Assembly (NCBI GenBank): GCA_932294295.1 | Contig: OW028573.1 | Coordinates: 54,005,829 to 54,069,828, forward strand | Direction of reading: 5' to 3' | Source: Alitta virens | Taxonomy: Eukaryota > Annelida > Polychaeta > Phyllodocida > Nereididae | Length of the DNA stretch: 64,000 bases | Shown here: positions 57,652 to 64,000 of the stretch, piece by piece | Layout of the letters: every line of letters starts with the position of its first letter | How positions within the stretch are numbered: the stretch's first letter is position 1 | The notes under the pieces: generated by a model | Databases searched by the model: none | Seen by the model: the letters and a program-made list of their open reading frames with translations, nothing else | What the model was told of the DNA's origin: nothing | Translations under genes and position numbers: made by a program

Positions 57652-58555
57652 GTAAGTTGTTTTTTTGTCATAATGTTCTTTTGTGTTTGTAAATCAAGCC
57701 GGCGACAGCTAACTGGTTGACATGGCCAAAAAATACCAACCCATTGTTTTAAAAAATTAATTTGGTATACATCAAACTCTGTGATACTAATCTACAGGGT
57801 ACCTAATCCGACGACAACGTTTTGCTGGTCATATGTTTCGGTCATATAAAAATACCAACCCATTGTTTTAAAAAATTAATTTGGTATACATCAAACTCTG
57901 TGATACTAATCTACAGGGTACCTAATCCGACGACAACGTTTTGCTGGTCATATGTTTCGGTCATATGTCTCGGTGCTTCCCACAGTCTGGGGAGTGGGCA
58001 GGTAGTTGAAGGCCGCATCCCTGCAGCCAAAAACATCTGCAGATACTGCTTGGCCACGAGGAATACATCCGCTGAAGGTTCTGCAATGAGGTCCACAAAA
58101 TAAAGCTCGATGTTATATTCCATCTCAAAGTTTGGACGTATTAGAACACGATCCAAGGGCCTGGAGTGGCCAACACTATCAGCAGCCAAACTTCTTACAG
58201 CCAAGCTACCTGTGAACGTGCAGCCATCAAACAGTAGCGAAGATTCGCAATTTTTCTAGGGGGGAGGGGTTTATATACTCCCTCCATCCCCCTAGGATTT
58301 GCGCCCATGCCACGGAATGTCTGACCGGCAGTTACTTGGTCTCCAGTCCTCTTGTCCCTGGGTTAACACTGTGTTGTCAATGTGTTATTACTGTTTGATG
58401 TTATCAAAACGACGGTCACCAAGTTAGATGTGAAATAAATTTTGTTGTGGGGTTGACCACATACCTGTTTTCTGGGTTTTTTTTTTACAGCTTATTACAT
58501 GTTGATTTACTGTGAGCTTATTAGAAAATTCATTTGTTTTCATATTACTTTTCAG
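57652..58555 (+). other. Intron 3 of the plus-strand gene
   Basis: Runs to a TTACTTTTCAG acceptor at 58555. It contains an exact 119-bp tandem duplication (57730-57967) and, on the minus strand, a protein-like 97-codon open frame (57911-58204) with no recognised domain, partly built from the duplicated DNA. Confidence 0.6.
57730..57967 (+). repeat. Exact 119-bp tandem duplication
   Basis: AATACCAACCCATTG to GGTCATAT is repeated twice with an offset of 119 bp (57732 and 57851) and no mismatch seen. This indicates a very recent duplication or an assembly artefact. Confidence 0.9.
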
Positions 58556-58624
58556 ATTATTTCCAGCCCAGTCTCATTTTGTGGGAATTGATAATTTGGA
58601 ACAGAAAAGTTCTGAGAGGCAGAG
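58556..58624 (+). CDS. Possible DUF389-like protein, exon 4
   Basis: This 69-bp exon encodes LFPAQSHFVGIDNLEQKSSE followed by RQ, in phase 2 in and phase 2 out, ending at a GTATGT donor. The 3' part of the gene, which should hold the membrane segments if the family guess is right, lies beyond the window or was not recognised. Confidence 0.55.
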
Positions 58625-60439
58625 GTATGTTCATTTTAAAATTATTTCTCTTAGTTGGTTTTTAATTAATCAGGACTGCTTTATGTGCACCATAACATTG
58701 TGGAAGCCTTTTTTTTAAATGTATGATTGATGAAATTTAGTGAATTCAATTTTACATGCAGTAAATAGTACTGAATACTATATATGTTGAATAGATTATT
58801 TCATATGATAAATCATCAATGATGTTGTCCCTAATTTGTAGCTTCTCAAGGACATGGTGAGTTAAGATTTGATTAAAAAGACACAGTGTGTCAAGTTCCT
58901 ATTTTGTAGCATCATTACTATGTACTCCTATTTTTGGGTTAAATTCCTATTTCTGCCAGTTTTTTCTTAGTCTTCCCAAAAAAATTCCACGTCAATGTCT
59001 ATTTTTAGCACACATTTATGAATTGTTACCAAGGTGAAGATTATTAAATGTTAGGCAGCAATTTTCTCACCATACACATTTTAACATTAACGTGGTATTT
59101 AGGCAAAATATTTTCAATAATAAGCAAGTCCCAGAATAACCGAGAATATATAAGTGTTTTAGATGAAGAAATACATGACAAAGGGATAACTATACTGTAG
59201 AGGATTAAGTTTAATGTAGATAATACTAGATATTAGGCTGTTTTTGTTTGTGTGGTAAAAAACAGTATTACAACTTGTAATACTGTTGTTACTGTTGTAT
59301 ATGTTTAAGCCTTTTAAATCTCTAAGTCAGAAAATACAAATTTGTCTAAGAAGAAACTGTTGTACACTTTTAATCTTAGAAACTCTTCTTAAGGATATTA
59401 TATGAAAAGTGAGACTTTGACATTATGATTACTTTATCACGTACTTGAATATGGTACATTTTTAAGGTTTTGAAATGGTGAGAAGTTCTAGTTATTGCTC
59501 TTGATGAATGATGATGGTTTTGTCGTATTAAAGCTTTTTGAATCTGTAAATTTCCATTTTTTCATATATTTTCTATTTGGTATTCCTATTTTTTTTTGTA
59601 AAATAAATTCCCTTTTTTTGGAGGGAAGTTGGCACTTGACACGCTGAAGACATGAAAATCATTGTCTTAGGCCAAGCTTTGTTATCCAGAGTTTACAGGC
59701 CAACCAGCATAGCTTTCAGAATTTTTATTAACCAAAATTATTCCATATAGTTTAGGCTTGCACACATTTTATGTTATAAAGTTTTGGCAAATGTCCCAAT
59801 GAATTATTGGCAGATGAATGACAATCAAGCAACATAATGTAAATGTGTAAATGTGTAAATTTCTAACCTGTTGGAGATATGAGATTGCCTGTTAAATACA
59901 TTGTGTACTTGAAATTAAAGCCTTGTATACTGGTTCAAAATAACTTTGTTTGGATATCTGGTTATACTTTTGATTAGATTTACATCTAGCAATGTAATAT
60001 AAGCCTTTAGTAACATCAGCCTTTCTACTTTTGGCTAAATGCTTAAGACTAATATGGGTTACATGGTCATGCGGATACAATCGTAACCAGATACTCGGTA
60101 TGAATATTGGTCGGTTATTTAGATGGGATGATACATGTTGATACATGGTTGATCGATTTGATTGCACATTTTAATGTTGATAACGACTAAGCCTAATATT
60201 TTGACTACATGCTTGTGTAGATATGTAGAATAATTGGGTTTGGATATGTAATATAGGTCTGTAAATTGACATTTAGGATGATAGTATTAAGCAATAATCT
60301 ATGCTGGTTTGACTAAGAACTATAATAACATTGATGTTCCTGTTGTGTATGAATACTCTGGTGCATTGATATCCCCTATTACTTTAATCTCTATATATTT
60401 ATCCCTTAATAAGGTGAAAGGATGTATATACCATATTAA

Positions 60440-62180
60440 ATCTACATATCAGAAAATTTGTTAAATTTGATTGATTATGAAAATGTTTTGATTTCTCAAT
60501 TTAATATATCATATGCTAGAAATAATGCTCTTGTAGTAGCTCATCTCAGCATCCATAGTCTTGCTGGTAAATATGATGATCTGTTAGAATTGATGAATGT
60601 ACTAAATGAAAAGAATCTGTTTCCAGGCGTATTGTTACTATGTGAAACATTCGTGTCTGAAAAGAATTATACAAAACTTACTTTTCATAAATATGATTTA
60701 ATAAGTGAATATAGCCCCTATAGCTAGGGGTGGAGTTTCCATTTTGATTCGATCACATATCAAGTATGTGGAAAGGCTTGACCTAAGGTCATTTGAAGAA
60801 CTTCGGGAAAATTTGAGTCAAATTGTGTCAAGATACCGCAAAGGGGTAGAAATAGTATAATAGTAGGTGAGGTGTATAGAGTTCCTGGAACTAGTGAAAA
60901 TGAGTTTGAGAAATATAAAAGTATAGCAAGTAGAATATAATCAGAGCACAAAAGTGTAATCATTGGAACAGATCAAAACCTAGACTATCTTAAAATAAAT
61001 ATGCGTGCTAATACCATGAAGTTTTTTGAAATAAATTTGAATGATAATATTATCCCAACAATTTACAAACCTACCAGAGTAACTCATAGCAGTGCAATGT
61101 TGATAGATAACATTTATGTAGATGCTGAATTGTATCGGAATATTAAGTCATTCATAGTTAAACATGAAATGGAGTGAAAGAAACCAATGCAGGCACTATG
61201 AGCAATGCATTTGCGAAGCATTATTGTGGGGTTGGGAAGTTACTAGCTGCCAAGATAGAAGAAATGTTAAATTCCCATGCTAAACATGTTTAATAGAGTA
61301 GAACGTAATTGCTTTCTTTTTCCAACTACAACTCAAGATATTAAGAAGTTTGTAAGATGTTTGAAGGTAAAAGACAGTTTTGGTTATGATGAAATATCAA
61401 ATAGAATAGAGGCATCGGTGATTATAGTTAATAATTCAGGAGGGTGAATTCCCAAATGATATGAAATTAGCAATAGTCAACCCCTTTATTATAAAGGTAA
61501 AAGTAAGTTTGAAATAATTAATAATCGTCCAGTTTTACTTCTTCCAGTTATATCTAATTTTTTTTTTTTAATTGTTAATGCAAGAACAGTTAAATTTTTC
61601 ATAAAACATAAACTACGGTCTGAGGGCCAATATGGCTTCCGGCACAGTCGAAGTACAACTGATGCTGTATTAGATTTTACTGGAAACATTAAAAAAGTTA
61701 GAACAAAGGTCATTATACTATAAGCCTCTTCTTAGATATGTCAAAAGCCTTTGACAGTATTAGTCATGGTACACTCTTTAGAAAATTATAATTTTATGGC
61801 ATAAGGGTTAATGTCCTGTCATGGTTTAAGGGTTATTTGCTAAACAGACATATCAAAGTTAAATGTAAACCAGTTCTTTCAGATTGTCATGTATTGTCAT
61901 GTAATGTCATATTGTACCCCACAGGGATCAGTATTGGGAACTCTCATGTATGTTATTCTAGCTAATGATTTGGTAAAGAGCTTGAAGTTTTGTAGCTATG
62001 TGAAATTTGCGGACGATACAACTGTTTTTGCATAAGGAAATAATTCAAAGTTCTTATACCAAAAATTTAATGCTGACTTGAACAATCTAAGTGACTGGTT
62101 TGATAACATTTCTCTGACACATAATGTTGATAAATTAAAATATATCGTATTTAAGCCAACAAGAAAAGAAATTTAGATAT
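60440..62180 (+). mobile_element. LINE A, copy 2 (plus strand, 3'-truncated, decayed)
   Basis: Matches LINE A (36540-39612) block by block in the opposite orientation. The blocks are VAHLSIHSLAGKYDDLLELM (60536-60596), TIYKPTRVTHSSAMLIDNIYV (61060-61125), FLFPTTTQDIKKF (61310-61350), SLFLDMSKAFDSISHGTLF (61724-61780) and SWFKGYLLNRHIKVK (61815-61865), then a damaged FADD region (61990-62035). The 3' part, from the end of the RT onwards, is missing. Many stops, frameshifts and deletions are present. It lies in intron 4 of the plus-strand gene. Confidence 0.85.
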
Positions 62181-63699
62181 AATGTGTCCTCACTTGAGAC
62201 ATGAATGAGTCAGGCTTTAGCCCCTGATAGTGACACCTGGTTCTCATTGTGCTTAAAGGTCTATAGTATTAATATCAATCCATGGAACTAATTTCAGAAG
62301 TGTAGTCAAGCTGAAAGTATTAGTCTCATTAAAAAACCTGAGTCTTTGCCCTGCTTTGAACATTATTATATGTCACAGGGTATTTTTTTGTTTCAGATAA
62401 GTGTAAGTTTTTAAGTTAATTGCTGATGGTGTTGTTATTTTGTATTATGGTGTTAATGGTTAAAAAAATTAGACAAAAAACTACTTATTCCTTATTTTGT
62501 TTATTTCTTTTTTGTTTTGCATGTTATAATGTTTGAAATAAGGTGAAGGACATTCAATGCTGGAACAAGGCATCCTTAAACAATAGGATATATACTTAAC
62601 TTGAAGTAGTTGTAGGTATGCTGAAGTAGTTGTGGATATGCATGGCTCTTTAAACTTTCAAGTATTATTAAAATATGTGTTATCTGATAATTTTTTGTTA
62701 AGAAATTCTAACGCTAACACCACAGGCGTTTGCCATCATGACAGCACTTAGCAAGTTAGTATACAATAAGTCTTTGTCAAGAACTGTTTTTACTCCCTCT
62801 GCGCAACTGCCTTCAAGAAGGGGGCCAAGTTCAGTTGAAAACATTGTGTAACACTTCAAAATTATACACAAAAATAATTTTCCTTGGATTCTAAGTGATA
62901 ACTTATTTATGGATATTTACCACTTATTTTCGGGGAATTATTTGCCCGTTTGCTGGGAATCTGCAATTTCACTGTTAGACATTCAATGCCATATGCCAAC
63001 CTATAGGCTATTTGGCAAATTTGTTTGTATTTAAGTCTTACTGGTAAACTAGCAAACTAATTGCCATCTAGCTCAGGGAATTTGTATTCAGCTACATTCT
63101 GATTGGCTGTTCCAAATGACATAGCTGCCTCTTGAGATAAGAAGCCAGTTAAGGCAGTCAGGAGCCTTGGTATTAGTTAAAGTATATATGTTGGCAAATG
63201 CCTGTGCGAGCACCCATACATTGTACTAGATATGGCTGTTTTCTCAATTATCATTTTGTCGGTTTTTACACCAACGAAAAAATCCATGTATTGATATTCA
63301 TCTTGAATAATGTATTGGAAGGTCTATCTTCTGCGGGTTGCTGTTGTCGTGAGCTACATTCACACAGTATTTGTGTAGGGCCCAAAACTTGTAATTAGAT
63401 GTTATTTATGCAGTTTGGTTAGAAAAACAAAGTTGCCAAGTCAGACACCTAAGTAAACGAGCTTATCAATTATAGTGAATGTTTAGTACCAGATAGTGAT
63501 GCACAATAGACACACGTTTTGATTTTTCATTGTCTGTGTTGATGAAACCTCTACAGATTTTGAGGGGTGGGGTTGGGATGAGTTTAGATGTTGTGTATGG
63601 ACACAGGGTAACTTGGGGATGTCAGACCTGTTTATAAGTGTTTATAATGAGCAACAGTGGTCTCATTATAACTGGACTTAAGGTATAATCATGCTTGTA

Positions 63700-64000
63700 T
63701 AGGCATGTATGACTGTACTGTGCCTTCTTGATGTTCTTGCACATAGTATACATATGTATAATAATCTTAGTATAAATGTTGTCATATTTAGTTGGGGAAA
63801 TTTGGTAAGCAGATTCACTAACAAATTTTCAGAGATGATTCTTCATGGCATTCGTAATCGAAGCTATAAACAAAGTCAATATTCGTTGGTCAACATGTAA
63901 CTTGCTCCTGAAGTTGTCTCATGAAATACGTTCTTTTGTTATATTTGTGACATGGCTATTGAATTTGTCATCGATGGTAACATCAAGATATTTATATTCT
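63700..64000 (-). mobile_element. Decayed LINE fragment at the window edge
   Basis: The minus strand from 64000 reads EYKYLDVTIDDKFNSHVTNI, the thumb-region motif that in many LINE RTs has the form YKYLGVxIDDKLxWxxHV, then TLFIASITNAMKNH in a shifted frame. The homology runs off the edge, so the element's clade and length are unknown. Confidence 0.5.

Larger units (their letters stand above)
58625..64000 (+). other. Intron 4 of the plus-strand gene (open at the window edge)
   Basis: At least 5.4 kb with no further recognised host exon. It contains LINE A copy 2 (60440-62180) and a decayed LINE fragment (63700-64000); the remainder is AT-rich noncoding DNA. Confidence 0.5.

Overview
The window is nuclear DNA of an animal, most likely a marine invertebrate. 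It is AT-rich, with GT-AG introns of many kilobases, abundant non-LTR retrotransposons of CR1/L2-like and I-like type, a PIF/Harbinger element, TTAA- and TA-flanked MITEs, and many trinucleotide runs. No bacterial-style operon, rRNA, tRNA or CRISPR array was seen. All gene models and family names come from reading the sequence, without database support.

Two host genes can be partly read. On the minus strand, a signal-peptide exon (29838-29904) and an immunoglobulin exon (20586-20891) join in matching phase 1. Together they make the N-terminus of a DCC/neogenin-type receptor, with an intron of about 8.9 kb between them. Further exons, expected below 20586, were not recognised. On the plus strand, four exons between 55291 and 58624 form the 5' part of a gene whose product has an acidic Ser/Asn/Glu-rich insert and then a fold that may be DUF389-like (tentative). 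That gene runs off the right edge.

Layout: 1-20 kb is mostly noncoding, with simple repeats, a CR1/L2-like LINE remnant (11.64-12.53 kb) and a TTAA-flanked 1.5-kb element (17.9-19.4 kb). 20.6-29.9 kb is the receptor gene, whose first intron holds two related TA-flanked MITEs in opposite orientation. 33.1-50.7 kb is a nest of mobile DNA. A diverged inverted repeat (arms about 1 kb, 17.6 kb end to end) was invaded in its left arm by E1, a 2.0-kb element with about 600-bp inverted ends and a 6-bp target duplication. Its right arm was invaded by E2, a 7.3-kb element with long inverted ends made of tandem repeats. E2 contains LINE C (plus strand), which is split by LINE D (minus strand, nearly intact reverse transcriptase). 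Between E1 and E2 lie LINE A and the tail of LINE B. Directly beside the nest is a 4.0-kb Harbinger element (50685-54674) with an intact Myb/SANT-like gene and a wrecked transposase. A second copy of LINE A lies in the last intron of the right-hand gene, and another LINE remnant reaches the window edge.

The most novel material is the E1/E2 pair, which have similar architecture but no recognised superfamily, and a 60-bp piece of LINE C found in reverse inside a tandem repeat of E2's left arm.
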